Below, piece after piece: positions 23,662 to 32,356 of a DNA stretch of 36,118 bases (position 1 is its first letter; each line of letters starts with the position of its first letter). The stretch lies in NCBI RefSeq assembly GCF_005503625.1, contig NZ_SCMX01000069.1, forward strand, positions 1 through 36,118, read 5' to 3'. Made by a program: the position numbers and the translations under genes. The DNA comes from Cupriavidus sp. 2SB (lineage in GTDB: Bacteria; Pseudomonadota; Gammaproteobacteria; Burkholderiales; Burkholderiaceae). The notes under the pieces were generated by a model. The model ran no database searches and was not told the DNA's origin. It was given only the letters and a program-made list of their open reading frames with translations.

Positions 23662-25248
23662 TCAAGCCGCCAACGGCGCCGTCCGCGCCAGCAACTGCGC
23701 CAGCTCTACCGCAGGCACCGGTCGTCCGAACAGCCAGCCCTGGCCGTAGTCCACGCCCTGTTCGCGCAGGAAGTCTGCCTGGGCGCTGTCCTCGATGCCT
23801 TCGGCCACGATCTGGAGTCCCAGTGACTGTGCCATGGCGATGATGTGCGGTGCCACGGTGCTGGAAGCGGCTTCCTGTCCGATGGTGTCGACGAACGACT
23901 TGTCGATCTTCAGTGCATCGACCTTGAAGCTCTGCAGGTAGGACAGGCTGGAGTAGCCCGTGCCGAAATCGTCGATATAGACCGGGTGGCCGGCGTCGCG
24001 GAAGGCCTGGATGGTGTCGCGTGCCACGTCGGGTTCGAGGAATCCGCGTTCCGTGGCTTCGATACGGATCTGGTCCGGTGCGATGCCGGTACCACGCAAG
24101 CGGTTGGCGAGCACGCCCAGGAAGCGGCGGCTCTTGAGGTCTTCCACGCCGACATTGATCGACACGTAGAACGATGGATGTCGGCGCAGCAGCGTGCCGA
24201 GTTCGGCCAGCACGATGTCGAGCACCTGATCGGTGATCTGCTGGATCAGCCCGGCGTTCTCCGCCATCGGGATGAAGAGGTTCGGACGCACGAGCCGGCC
24301 CTGTCGGCGCCATCGCACGAGTGCCTCCACGCCAACGCAATGATTGGTTGCCAGCGATACGATGGGTTGATAGTGGACGGCCATCTCGTGGCGCCGCACG
24401 GCGCCGCGCAGTTCGCCTTCCAGGCTGAAGCGGCGCGTGGCACGGCGCCATACCAGGATGCCGAGCGGCACGCCCGCAGCCAATCCCACCAGCAGTCCGC
24501 CGGCGAGCAGCGCCTTCCAGTTGGCGAGCAGCGCGGCGCGCGGCACCAGCACCACCACGGCCAGCGGCATGGTGCGCGAGCGGCGCAGTACCAGCGAGGC
24601 GTCGTCATCGCGCTGGGTTTCGCCACCCGACCCATAGGCGTGGTCTGCATAGGCGCGCTGCAATCGGGCCAGGCTCGCGCCCTGGGAAACGGCGAAGATG
24701 CGGCCGGCATCGGTATTCACCACGGCCAGCATGCGCGCCTCCCGATCCACCACATCGACAAAATTCTGCGGATCGATGGCCACGTAGTTGCCGTTGCGTC
24801 CGATCAGCAGCGTGCGGCGGGGCGCGGCGAACGGGTTGGGCTGGTCGAACCAGAAATCGAGATTGTCGCGCGTGCGCCAGTCGGGCGGGGGAAGGGACAA
24901 CTGATCGGCCTGGATCGGCCCCAGCAGTGCGGAACACAGGCGCTTGCCGCCGCGATAGATGCCGGCGTCCTGAATATGGCGATAGGTATAGGTGATGCGC
25001 CGCATCTCGACGAGCTGCGCCGGCGAGCACGGTTCGTCCCGCAGGGATTCGAGATCGAGCAGTGCATTCTGCGCCTGGGTCATGACCGCTTCGGCACGGC
25101 CGACCGCGGCGTCGGCAAAGACGCTTAACTGCTCGGATTCGCGGCGATTGGCTTCCAGTTGAGCCATGAATACGCCGATCCCCACCGGGAATAGTGTGGC
25201 GAGCATGGCAAGCACGATCGTCACCACCAGGAACCAGCTGCGCTGCAT
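23662..25248 (-). CDS. CSS-motif/EAL cyclic-di-GMP phosphodiesterase
   Basis: A 528-residue inner-membrane protein. A first membrane helix (7-29) and a second (about 243-267) enclose a periplasmic CSS-type domain with Cys74 (EPCSPAQL) and Cys105 (RLCSALLG), likely able to form a disulfide as in PdeC-type proteins. The cytoplasmic EAL domain (about 275-520) keeps the catalytic set: E308 of EAL, N365, E400, D426-D427 in DDFGTGYSS, K447, E483 and Q503. It should hydrolyse cyclic di-GMP and is probably active, with activity or stability set by periplasmic redox state. GAGG precedes the ATG. No GGDEF domain is present. Confidence 0.93.
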   Translation of the reverse strand: MQRSWFLVVTIVLAMLATLFPVGIGVFMAQLEANRRESEQLSVFADAAVGRAEAVMTQAQNALLDLESLRDEPCSPAQLVEMRRITYTYRHIQDAGIYRGGKRLCSALLGPIQADQLSLPPPDWRTRDNLDFWFDQPNPFAAPRRTLLIGRNGNYVAIDPQNFVDVVDREARMLAVVNTDAGRIFAVSQGASLARLQRAYADHAYGSGGETQRDDDASLVLRRSRTMPLAVVVLVPRAALLANWKALLAGGLLVGLAAGVPLGILVWRRATRRFSLEGELRGAVRRHEMAVHYQPIVSLATNHCVGVEALVRWRRQGRLVRPNLFIPMAENAGLIQQITDQVLDIVLAELGTLLRRHPSFYVSINVGVEDLKSRRFLGVLANRLRGTGIAPDQIRIEATERGFLEPDVARDTIQAFRDAGHPVYIDDFGTGYSSLSYLQSFKVDALKIDKSFVDTIGQEAASSTVAPHIIAMAQSLGLQIVAEGIEDSAQADFLREQGVDYGQGWLFGRPVPAVELAQLLARTAPLAA

Positions 25249-25750
25249 CAGGAGCCCTCAGGAGACTGCGCCGCACGCGGCGCCCATGACGATCATGGCG
25301 CCGTCCTAACCCGATGTGTTGAGGCCAGTCAGGCTGGCTCTACCTGTACGCTCCGTGGAGCATAGCTAACAAATGCTGATCATGTCTGCGATTTGTCGCA
25401 TTTTCTGGTATTTCCGGACGACACGCCTCCAGCAATGCGCGCAAGCATCGCCCACAGGGTAAGTCGATTGTTTTACGCCCGATATCGCCTCGGCGAAGAG
25501 TTCGGTGGGGTGGCGAACGGAGGGGATCGAACGAAGCGTATCGGAAAACCCGCGCCGGTCGATATGCGCTCCCCTCTCCCGCGCGCGGGAGAGGGGTCGG
25601 GGGTGAGGGCGGGGCGCTGCTTTGTCGAGACGTAGTTCGAGCTTGAAGCGCTGGCCCTCACCCCCAGCCCCTCTCCCGCCTTGCGGGAGAGGGGAGCAAA
25701 CACAGGCGGGAGATGGAAGAAGAATCGGGGGAAATCCAGAGGAAGCGTAT
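25249..25750. other. 502-base gene-free region
   Basis: This gap lies between the EAL gene start and the 3' end of the intradiol dioxygenase gene. Its left part (25249-25500) holds the EAL promoter region and a short GCTCC-GT-GGAGC palindrome at 25350-25361. Its right part holds a paired-hairpin repeat element (25570-25696). Short open frames here cross the repeat and have no ribosome site, so I see no gene. Confidence 0.6.
25570..25696. repeat. paired-hairpin intergenic repeat, copy A
   Basis: Two GC-rich hairpins face each other. The first is a 26-base perfect palindrome at 25571-25596 built on CCCCTCTCCCGCG; the second has 12-base arms and a CTT loop at 25668-25694. Between them GGGGTGAGGGC and GCCCTCACCCC repeat inverted, so the whole unit is one long inverted repeat with a core of about 40 bases. 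It ends in GGAGCAAAC facing the stop of the intradiol dioxygenase 55 bases away. Confidence 0.85.
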
Positions 25751-26617
25751 CTACAGCTTCACCCCCGGCACAATCGCCGCCACCCGCGCTTCACCCTCCA
25801 GCGCGACCAGCTTGCCATGATCGGGCGGTGGCCCCGGAGGCGGGCCGCCCATCATCTCGCCCGGCCCCGGAAACCGCTCCGCCTTCGACGTCGCCGAAGG
25901 GTCCACCACCAGCGTCAGCGTGGCGATATAGCGTCCGTTGGCTTCGCGCACCGCGCCCAGGGTGGTGTCTCCCGCCTGCAGGGCGATGCCGTCGTTGCTG
26001 TTCAGCGTCTGCCGCACGCGCTTGCGGCGATAGGCGGATAGCTGCGTGTACAAGTACTCGCTGAGTGCGTCCGGCAGGAAGCACTGCGTGGTCAGCATGG
26101 CCCGGCTGCCATCGAGCACCTTCATGTGGAGATGCGTGGCCCGGCCTTCATACCAGCCTGGATAGATCGTGTGGAAGACGGCGGTGCCGGTTGCATCCAC
26201 GGGTTGGCTGCCGCGCAGGAAGGTCTGGCCTTTGGTCGATACCCGCTGGTCGTGATCGTCGGTCTGGCCGGCGTAGCCCGAGTACACGCCAGCCGCGTTG
26301 CAATGCCACAGGTCCACGCGCTTGCCGGCAAGCGGGCGGCCGGCTGCATCGACCACGGCAAAGCGGATCTCGAGCGGTACGCCGGGCTGGCCTTCGGTGA
26401 TGTCCTGTCGCACCTTGCCGGCATCGAAGTAGTACGGGCCTTCCGTGGTCTGGGCCGTCAGCGGCAGCGGCGAAGCGGAAGCGGAAGGGGAGGGTTCAGC
26501 GGGAGCTTGCGCCGGCGCCGTGCGGGACAGCGTGGCGAGGGCGGCGCCCCCGAGTCCCATGGCCAGCAGGTGCCGGCGACGTGACACGGAGGGCGGCCGC
26601 GCAGGGTTTGCGGGCAT
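25751..26617 (-). CDS. Tat-exported intradiol ring-cleavage dioxygenase
   Basis: A 288-residue protein. The N-terminus carries a twin-arginine signal (SRRRHLLAMG at 12-21, then a hydrophobic stretch to about residue 37). The dioxygenase core follows (TEGPYYFD, VDLWHCNAAGVYSGYAG, YPGWYEGRATHLHMKV), with predicted iron(III) ligands Tyr112, Tyr156, His162 and His164. The family cleaves catechol-type rings between the hydroxyls. Export to the periplasm is unlike the classic cytoplasmic enzymes, and no aromatic pathway genes are nearby, so the substrate is unknown. The Pro/Gly-rich tail (GGPPPGPPPDHG) is probably disordered. Confidence 0.9.
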   Translation of the reverse strand: MPANPARPPSVSRRRHLLAMGLGGAALATLSRTAPAQAPAEPSPSASASPLPLTAQTTEGPYYFDAGKVRQDITEGQPGVPLEIRFAVVDAAGRPLAGKRVDLWHCNAAGVYSGYAGQTDDHDQRVSTKGQTFLRGSQPVDATGTAVFHTIYPGWYEGRATHLHMKVLDGSRAMLTTQCFLPDALSEYLYTQLSAYRRKRVRQTLNSNDGIALQAGDTTLGAVREANGRYIATLTLVVDPSATSKAERFPGPGEMMGGPPPGPPPDHGKLVALEGEARVAAIVPGVKL

Positions 26618-26713
26618 CGCGCGTTCCGGTGAGGAAAGGGGATGCCCAGTGTAGCGCTGGTGGCCGTACGCAGTGTTTCGGCACTGTGTCGGGCCGGCTA
26701 CGCTTTGTCAGCC

Positions 26714-27652
26714 TCAGACCGCGGATTTCAGCACGGCACCCGTGGCGAAGAAGCTCTGCAGATTGTCGAAGACCAGTCCTGCCATGGCAGCGCGCGTTTC
26801 GTGCGTGCCGCTGGCAACGTGCGGCAGCAGCACGACGTTGTCGAGACCGAACAGTGCTTCGGGCACGCGCGGCTCGTCCTCGAACACGTCGAGTCCGGCG
26901 CCTGCAATACGCTTGTTCGTCAGGGCATCGATCAGCGCCGCTTCATCCACCACCGTGCCGCGCGCGATGTTGATCAGGTAGCCTTGTGGACCCAGTGCCT
27001 CCAGCACGCCGGCCGACACCATATGACGCGTTTCCGGCCCGCCCGATGCGGCGATGACAAGGAAGTCGGCCCACTTCGCCAGCGCTTCCAGCGAGGGTTC
27101 GAAACCATACGGCACCCCTTCCTGCGCCTTGCGGCCGAAGTAGCGCACGTCCATATCGAAGCCGTGCGACCGCTTGGCGATAACCCGGCCGATACGGCCC
27201 ATGCCGACGATGCCAAGCCGCTTGCCGCTGACGCGTGTGGTCAGCGGATACGCACCCTTGAGCCAGTCGCCGCGACGCACGAAGCGATCCGCGGCGCTGA
27301 CCTGGCGCGCGGCGTCCATCAGCAGCGCAAAGGCGGTATCGGCCACGCAGTCGTTGAGCACGTCGGGCGTGTAGCCCACGGCGATGCCGCGTGCGCGGGC
27401 AGTGTCGAGGTCGAGCTTGTCCAGGCCCACGCCGAAGCTGGAGATCACGCGCAGGTTGGGCAGGGCGCCCAGCATCTTTGCGTCCACGCCGATAGCGGCG
27501 CGCGTAGTCATCGCCACGAACTCGCCGCCGTGTTGCGCGAGGTAGGCGGCTGGGTCGCTTTCGGCCCAGAACGGATGCACATCGAATTGCTCGGCCAGGC
27601 GGGCTTCGGTCTGTTCGGGGAGCCGGCCGTGCTGCAGGAGGCGTGGTTTCAT
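26714..27652 (-). CDS. D-2-hydroxyacid dehydrogenase (glyoxylate/hydroxypyruvate reductase-like)
   Basis: A 312-residue cytoplasmic NAD(P)-dependent enzyme. The nucleotide fold is marked by GMGRIG (150-155); the catalytic set is Arg231 (NIARGTVVDE), Glu260 (VFEDEP) and His278 (LLPHVASGTHETR). YFGRK after the second strand suggests NADPH use. It interconverts 2-keto and D-2-hydroxy acids. It lies 41 bases after the Bug-type binding-protein gene and probably removes a small keto acid or aldehyde product of the aldolase encoded upstream, a role inferred from context. Confidence 0.9.
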   Translation of the reverse strand: MKPRLLQHGRLPEQTEARLAEQFDVHPFWAESDPAAYLAQHGGEFVAMTTRAAIGVDAKMLGALPNLRVISSFGVGLDKLDLDTARARGIAVGYTPDVLNDCVADTAFALLMDAARQVSAADRFVRRGDWLKGAYPLTTRVSGKRLGIVGMGRIGRVIAKRSHGFDMDVRYFGRKAQEGVPYGFEPSLEALAKWADFLVIAASGGPETRHMVSAGVLEALGPQGYLINIARGTVVDEAALIDALTNKRIAGAGLDVFEDEPRVPEALFGLDNVVLLPHVASGTHETRAAMAGLVFDNLQSFFATGAVLKSAV

Positions 27653-27693
27653 GCGAGAAGAGTCCTATCTTGTTCCGGGAGGGCGGGCGCGTG

Positions 27694-28662
27694 TCAGTCC
27701 GCGCTCAGGTGATTATCCGCGATGATCCTTGCGTAGCGCTTGCGGTCGTTGGCGATGGTCTGCGCAAATTCCTGCGGCGTGCTGCCCACCGGAATGGCGC
27801 CCTGATCCACCAGTTGCTTTTTCACTTCGGGTATCGCCACCACTTTCTTCACATCGGTGGCGATCTTGTCGACGATATCCTTCGGCGTGCCGGCCGGCGC
27901 GAGCAGTCCGACCCACGATCCCGACTCGGCGTTCTGGATACCGGCCTCGGCCAGCGTGGGCACGTCCGGCATCGACGGCGAACGCACGGTGCCCGTCACG
28001 GCCAGCGCCCGCAGCTTGCCGGACTTCACATGACCCGTGGTTTCGAGGATCGACGCGAACAGCATGTCCACGTTGCCGGCCATCAGGTCGGTCATCGCCG
28101 CGCCGCCGCCCTTGTATGGGACGTGCAGCATGTCGGTGCCGGTGGCGGCCTTGAAGATTTCGCCCGAGAGGTGCGGCGATCCACCCGTGCCCGAACTCGC
28201 GAACGTGAGCTTGCCCGGCTTGGCCTTGGCCAGCGCCACGAGTTCCTTCGGCGTCTTGGCCGGCAGGCCCGGCGTCACTACCAGCGCGAACGGCAACTCG
28301 GCCATCATCGTGACGGGCACGAAGCTGTCCGGCTTGTAGTTGAGCTTCTTGTAAAGGAACGGGTTGATCGATTGCGTGCCCACGTTGCCTGCCACGAGTG
28401 TGTAGCCGTCCGGCTTGGCGCGTGCGGTCAGTTCCAGCCCGACGTTGCCAGCGGCACCGGGACGGTTATCGACGACCACCGGCTGACCCCACAATTGCGA
28501 CAGCCGCTGCGCCACGAGCCGCGTGCCGATATCGGTGCCGCCACCGGGGGTGAACGGAACGATGATGGTGACGGGCTTGGTCGGCCATTCGCCCTGGGCG
28601 TGAGCGGTCAGGGTGAAGGCGGCAAGGGCGATGGCGGCGAGGACGCGGGGGGGTTGGGTCAT
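27694..28662 (-). CDS. TctC/Bug-family tripartite transporter substrate-binding protein
   Basis: A 322-residue periplasmic protein. The ATG at 28662 has AGGAG five bases upstream and opens a signal peptide (AAIALAAFTLTAHAQG). The mature start WPTKPVTIIVPFTPGGGTDI is the hallmark of the Bug family, and LPFALVVTPGLPAKTPKELV and SLPDVPTLAEAG-like blocks (PSMPDVPTLAEAG) follow. It binds a carboxylate or sugar acid. No TctA/TctB membrane subunits are in the window, which is usual for orphan Bug proteins. Upstream, a paired-hairpin repeat separates it from the RraA-like gene. Confidence 0.93.
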   Translation of the reverse strand: MTQPPRVLAAIALAAFTLTAHAQGEWPTKPVTIIVPFTPGGGTDIGTRLVAQRLSQLWGQPVVVDNRPGAAGNVGLELTARAKPDGYTLVAGNVGTQSINPFLYKKLNYKPDSFVPVTMMAELPFALVVTPGLPAKTPKELVALAKAKPGKLTFASSGTGGSPHLSGEIFKAATGTDMLHVPYKGGGAAMTDLMAGNVDMLFASILETTGHVKSGKLRALAVTGTVRSPSMPDVPTLAEAGIQNAESGSWVGLLAPAGTPKDIVDKIATDVKKVVAIPEVKKQLVDQGAIPVGSTPQEFAQTIANDRKRYARIIADNHLSAD

Positions 28663-28702
28663 GGTGTCTCCTGCTGATGTGTGCACTGCTTTTTTGGGTG
28701 GC

Positions 28703-28826
28703 TCCCCTCTCCCGCGTTGCGGGAGAGGGGTTGGGCGAGAGGGCATCGAGGTTCTGCTTGCCGAAACGTCGCAATTTGCACTGCCGGCCCTCTCCCCCGC
28801 CCCTCTCCCGCGCGGGGAGAGGGGAG
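28703..28826. repeat. paired-hairpin intergenic repeat, copy B
   Basis: The same unit as copy A: hairpin one at 28704-28730 (12-base arms CCCCTCTCCCGC and GCGGGAGAGGGG, GTT loop), GGGCGAGAGGGC, a core of about 40 bases containing GCAATTTG, then GGCCCTCTCCCCC and hairpin two at 28800-28824, ending GGAGAAAAC toward the RraA-like stop 25 bases away. It separates that gene from the Bug-type gene and may terminate or weaken read-through. Confidence 0.85.
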
Positions 28827-28848
28827 AAAACAACGAGGGTTTGAAAAC

Positions 28849-29568
28849 TCACCGCCCCTTACTCTTCCTCCACCCTGCAAAATCCTCCCTCGCCTTCTCC
28901 GTCGTCGGCGGATACAGCCCGATGATCGAGCGGCCTTTCTGGACTTCCTCGGTCACGAAATCCTCGAAGGCCGTCATCTCCACGGCCTCGGCGGCGATTT
29001 CCTCGGCCATGTGGCGCGGGATCACGACGATGCCTTCGGCGTCGCCCACGACCACGTCGCCAGGGAACACGGCCACATCACCGCAGCCAATCGGTACGTT
29101 GAACTCCAGCGCCTGATGCAGCGTGAGATTGGTCGGTGCGGAAGGCCGATGGTGATACGCAGGCATCGCCATCTGCGCGATTTCCGGAGAGTCGCGGAAG
29201 CCGCCATCGGTGACGATGCCCGCGCCGCCGCGCTGCATGAGCCGCGTGACGAGGATCGATCCGGCGGAGGCTGCGCGTGCATCCTTGCGGCTGTCGATCA
29301 CCAGCACCGCGCCGCTCGGACATTGCTCGATGGCTTGCCGTTGCGGATGGTTCGGGTCCTGGAACACGGTGATCGGGTTCAGGTCCTCGCGTGCGGGGAT
29401 GTAGCGCAGCGTGAAGGCCGGGCCGACCATCGTGCCGGGGTTCGATTGCAGCGGACGCACGTCCTGGATGAACTGGTTGCGCAGGCCGCGCTTGAACAGT
29501 GCAGTACAGAGCGTGGCGGTGCTGACGGTCTTCAATGCATCGCGCAGGGCATTGCTAAGTTCGGTCAT
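28849..29568 (-). CDS. RraA-like class II aldolase/decarboxylase
   Basis: A 239-residue protein of the RraA/HMG-aldolase fold. GAGIVTDGGFRDSPEI holds the conserved Arg125-Asp126-x-x-Glu129 that binds substrate and metal in the enzyme members; VGDAEGIVVIPRHMAEEI near residues 180-197 is also conserved. Together these favour an aldolase or oxaloacetate-decarboxylase-type enzyme over the RNase E regulator. The ATG at 29568 has GAGG eight bases upstream and lies 16 bases after the dehydratase stop. In context it could cleave the 2-keto-3-deoxy acid made by the dehydratase; that is inference. Confidence 0.88.
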   Translation of the reverse strand: MTELSNALRDALKTVSTATLCTALFKRGLRNQFIQDVRPLQSNPGTMVGPAFTLRYIPAREDLNPITVFQDPNHPQRQAIEQCPSGAVLVIDSRKDARAASAGSILVTRLMQRGGAGIVTDGGFRDSPEIAQMAMPAYHHRPSAPTNLTLHQALEFNVPIGCGDVAVFPGDVVVGDAEGIVVIPRHMAEEIAAEAVEMTAFEDFVTEEVQKGRSIIGLYPPTTEKAREDFAGWRKSKGR

Positions 29569-29584
29569 GGAGATTGCCTCGGGT

Positions 29585-31324
29585 TCAGTAGATGCTCGGC
29601 TCGCCCACGGCGTCGCCAAAATCGGTTTGCAGGAAATCGAAATCGCAGCCGTCGTTGGCCTGGCGCACATGTTTCGAGAACATGTAGCCGTATCCGCGCG
29701 CATAGCGCGGAGGCAGCGGCAACCATGCGGCGCGGCGCGCAGCCAGTTCCTCGTCGGAGACTTCCAGATGGATGCTGCGCTGGTCGATATCGACCGAGAT
29801 CAGGTCACCCGTGCGCACCAGCGCGAACGGGCCGCCGACGTACGCTTCGGGTGCCACGTGCAGGATGCAGGCGCCATAGCTGGTGCCGCTCATGCGCGCA
29901 TCGGACATGCGCAACATGTCGCGCACGCCCTGTTTCACGAGTTTCTTCGGGATCGGCAACATGCCCCATTCCGGCATGCCGGGGCCGCCCTGCGGACCGG
30001 CGTTGCGCAGGATCAGGATGTGGTCGGCGGTGACGTCGAGATCTTCGTTTTCGACGGCGGCCTTCATCGACGGATAGTCGTCGAAGACGAGTGCCGGACC
30101 CGTATGTTTGAAGAAGCGCTTCTCGCAGGCGCTGGGCTTGATCACGCAGCCATCGGGCGCGATGTTGCCGCGCAAGACAGCCAGCGCGCCTTCCTGATAG
30201 AGCGCGTTTTCGCACGTGCGGATCACGTCGTCGTTGTGGACCTCTGCTCCGGCAATGTTTTCGCCCAGCGTGCGGCCCGTGACCGTGGGCGCATCGAGAT
30301 CGAGCTTGTCGCGGATGCGCGTCATCAGCGCGGGCAGGCCGCCTGCGTAGAAGAAATCTTCCATCAGGTACTTGTCGCCGCTGGGTCGGATGTTGGCGAT
30401 CACAGGCACATGGCGGCTCGCACGATCGAAGTCGTCCAGGCCGATGTCGTGGCCTGCACGACGCGCCATGGCAATGACGTGGATGATGGCGTTGGTGGAG
30501 CAGCCCATCGCCATGGCGACGGCAATCGCGTTCAGGAACGATGCGCGGGTCTGGATGCGCGCGGGCGTGAGGTCTTCCCACACCATGTCGACGACGCGGC
30601 GGCCAGCTTCCGAACACATGCGGATGTGATTGGCGTCAGCAGCGGGAATCGACGACGCGCCGGGCAGCGTCATGCCGATGGTTTCGGCAATCGCGGTCAT
30701 CGTGCTGGCCGTGCCCATCGTCATGCAAGTGCCGTGGCTGCGGGCGATGCCACCTTCGATGCCGATCCACTCGGTCTTGCTGATATTGCCGGCGCGGCGC
30801 TCGTCCCAGAACTTCCACGCGTCGGAGCCGGAGCCCAGTACCTGGCCCTTGTAGTTGCCACGCAGCATCGGGCCGGCGGGCACGTAGATGGCCGGCACGC
30901 CGGCACTGGTGGCGCCCATCAGCAGGCCCGGCGTGGTCTTGTCGCAGCCGCCCATCAGCACGGCGCCGTCGATGGGGTGCGAGCGGATCAGCTCCTCGGT
31001 CTCGATGGCGAGCAAGTTCCGATAGAGCATCGTGGTCGGCTTGACCGAGCTTTCGGACAAAGAAATGGCCGGTAGCTCCACGGGGAACCCACCGGCCTGC
31101 AGGATGCCGCGCTTCACATCTTCAACACGCTGCCTGAAGTGCGAATGGCACGGGTTGATGTCGGACCACGTGTTGATGATGGCGATGAGCGGCTTGCCCA
31201 TCCATTCATCGGGCGCGTAGCCCATCTGCATGATCCGGGAGCGATGCCCGGACGAGCGGAGGTCGTCCGGGGCGAACCAGCGCGCGCTGCGCAACTGATC
31301 CGGCGTTTTCTTCTGTGCCGTCAT
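29585..31324 (-). CDS. IlvD/Edd-family sugar-acid dehydratase
   Basis: A 579-residue iron-sulfur dehydratase. The ATG at 31324 has GGAAGAG six bases upstream; five codons of open frame before it are less likely used. The opening LRSARWFAPDDLRSSGHRSR matches arabinonate/xylonate-type dehydratases rather than biosynthetic IlvD. The three cluster cysteines are Cys59 (NPCHSH), Cys127 (GGCDKT) and Cys200 (SHGTCMTMG). It should remove water from a sugar acid to give a 2-keto-3-deoxy acid. It is the first gene of the catabolic set and divergent from the GntR regulator across 166 bases. Confidence 0.92.
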   Translation of the reverse strand: MTAQKKTPDQLRSARWFAPDDLRSSGHRSRIMQMGYAPDEWMGKPLIAIINTWSDINPCHSHFRQRVEDVKRGILQAGGFPVELPAISLSESSVKPTTMLYRNLLAIETEELIRSHPIDGAVLMGGCDKTTPGLLMGATSAGVPAIYVPAGPMLRGNYKGQVLGSGSDAWKFWDERRAGNISKTEWIGIEGGIARSHGTCMTMGTASTMTAIAETIGMTLPGASSIPAADANHIRMCSEAGRRVVDMVWEDLTPARIQTRASFLNAIAVAMAMGCSTNAIIHVIAMARRAGHDIGLDDFDRASRHVPVIANIRPSGDKYLMEDFFYAGGLPALMTRIRDKLDLDAPTVTGRTLGENIAGAEVHNDDVIRTCENALYQEGALAVLRGNIAPDGCVIKPSACEKRFFKHTGPALVFDDYPSMKAAVENEDLDVTADHILILRNAGPQGGPGMPEWGMLPIPKKLVKQGVRDMLRMSDARMSGTSYGACILHVAPEAYVGGPFALVRTGDLISVDIDQRSIHLEVSDEELAARRAAWLPLPPRYARGYGYMFSKHVRQANDGCDFDFLQTDFGDAVGEPSIY

Positions 31325-31409
31325 GGTTGTCTCTTCCACCGTGAAATCTTCATCGCGGTCGTCCGCAACCCCGAGGTTGTACGACGACTACTGTTTTGGG
31401 AATTAAAGC

Positions 31410-31423
31410 ACTAATGTATTAGT
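31410..31423. promoter_or_regulatory. candidate GntR operator
   Basis: ACTAAT-GT-ATTAGT is a perfect six-base inverted repeat with a two-base centre, in the gap between the dehydratase and GntR genes (85 bases from the first start, 67 from the second). Size and place fit FCD-type GntR regulators. A TAGAAT box at 31458-31463 could be a -10 for the regulator. Confidence 0.5.
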
Positions 31424-31490
31424 ACGTCAACGCAGCAATTGCCCGAAGCGTTTCGGCTAGAATCGCGCCCAATATTCCTGTTCTCCAACG

Positions 31491-32189
31491 ATGGCTGCCA
31501 CGCTACCCAACCCGTCCCAGTTCCAGTTCGACCGCACGCGCCAGGCCGCGCCGCAGGTGTTCGAACATATGCGCGAGCAGATACTTTCGCTGGTGCTGCC
31601 ACCCGGCACGGTGCTGTCGCGCCCGGAACTGGCGCTGCAATACGGCATCAGCCAGACGCCGGTGCGCGATGCGCTGATGCGGCTGGCCGAAGAAGGGCTG
31701 GTCGATGTCTTTCCGCAGCACGCCACGCGTGTGAGCCGCATCGACGTGGCGCTGGCGCGGCAGGCGCACTTCCTGCGCCGCTCTATCGAATTGGAGATCG
31801 CGCGAACGCTCGCCGCTACCGCCGACCCGGCGCTGGTGGAACGGCTGCGCGCCACGGTGACACGCCAGCAGCACATGCTCGACATGGATGACCTGGCCGA
31901 ATTCACGGCCAACGATCAATACTTCCATCGCCAGATGTACGAGGCCGCGGCCGTGCCCGATTTGTTTGCGCTGGTACGCCGCCAGAGCGGCCACCTGGAC
32001 CGACTCCGCCGCCTGCACCTGCCGATTCCGGGCAAGGCCCATGCGGTGCTGCGCGATCACACGGCCATCGTCGATGCGATTGCCGCTGGCGATCCGGTGC
32101 GGGCCGAGGAAGCACTGCGCAAGCATCTCTCCGGTACGCTGGCCAATGTCGATGAAATCCGCGCGCGCTATCGCGACTATTTGAGTTGA
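31491..32189 (+). CDS. GntR-family (FCD-type) transcriptional regulator
   Basis: A 232-residue regulator. The winged helix is in residues 20-85 (VFEHMREQILSLVLPPGTVL; then ELALQYGISQTPVRDALMRL), followed by an all-helical FCD ligand domain with metal-type ligands (ANDQYFHRQMYE, and HTAIVDAIAAGD). It probably senses a sugar-acid or hydroxy-acid inducer and controls the divergent dehydratase operon. No strong ribosome site precedes the ATG. Confidence 0.92.
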   Translation: MAATLPNPSQFQFDRTRQAAPQVFEHMREQILSLVLPPGTVLSRPELALQYGISQTPVRDALMRLAEEGLVDVFPQHATRVSRIDVALARQAHFLRRSIELEIARTLAATADPALVERLRATVTRQQHMLDMDDLAEFTANDQYFHRQMYEAAAVPDLFALVRRQSGHLDRLRRLHLPIPGKAHAVLRDHTAIVDAIAAGDPVRAEEALRKHLSGTLANVDEIRARYRDYLS

Positions 32190-32244
32190 TCGGCGCCGCG
32201 AATTCGTAAGACCGTTTGATTTTGGCAACGACTCGGCGCCCATC

Positions 32245-32261
32245 TACCCATTGCATGGGTA
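32245..32261. promoter_or_regulatory. palindrome upstream of the HipB-like gene
   Basis: TACCCAT-TGC-ATGGGTA is a perfect seven-base inverted repeat, 95 bases before the XRE gene. The outer form TACCC-N7-GGGTA is close in layout to the HipB operator TATCC-N8-GGATA. It may be an autoregulatory site. Confidence 0.4.
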
Positions 32262-32356
32262 ATGATGGTGATGTCGATCAAATCGTTTGCGGAGAATTTG
32301 TCAATCACCGGCTGGGATTGATAGATTGCAGGGTGTTTACTTCCCGGTAGCCTGCG

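Noticed and set aside
25350..25361. GCTCC-GT-GGAGC palindrome upstream of the EAL gene
   Set aside because: Short and GC-rich; no adjacent regulator, so no function can be supported.
25507..25533. tRNA 3'-end-like string on the minus strand (GTTCGATCCCC followed by a CCACC)
   Set aside because: The 5' side of the supposed T-stem does not pair with the 3' side, and no anticodon or D arm is found upstream; it is chance or at most a remnant.
25393..25635. 80-codon plus-strand open frame in the gene-free region
   Set aside because: It runs through the hairpin repeat, has no ribosome site and no protein-like composition beyond the repeat.
29411..31075. 554-codon plus-strand open frame opposite the dehydratase gene
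   Set aside because: It is the antisense shadow of a well-defined IlvD/Edd gene, with no recognisable domain.
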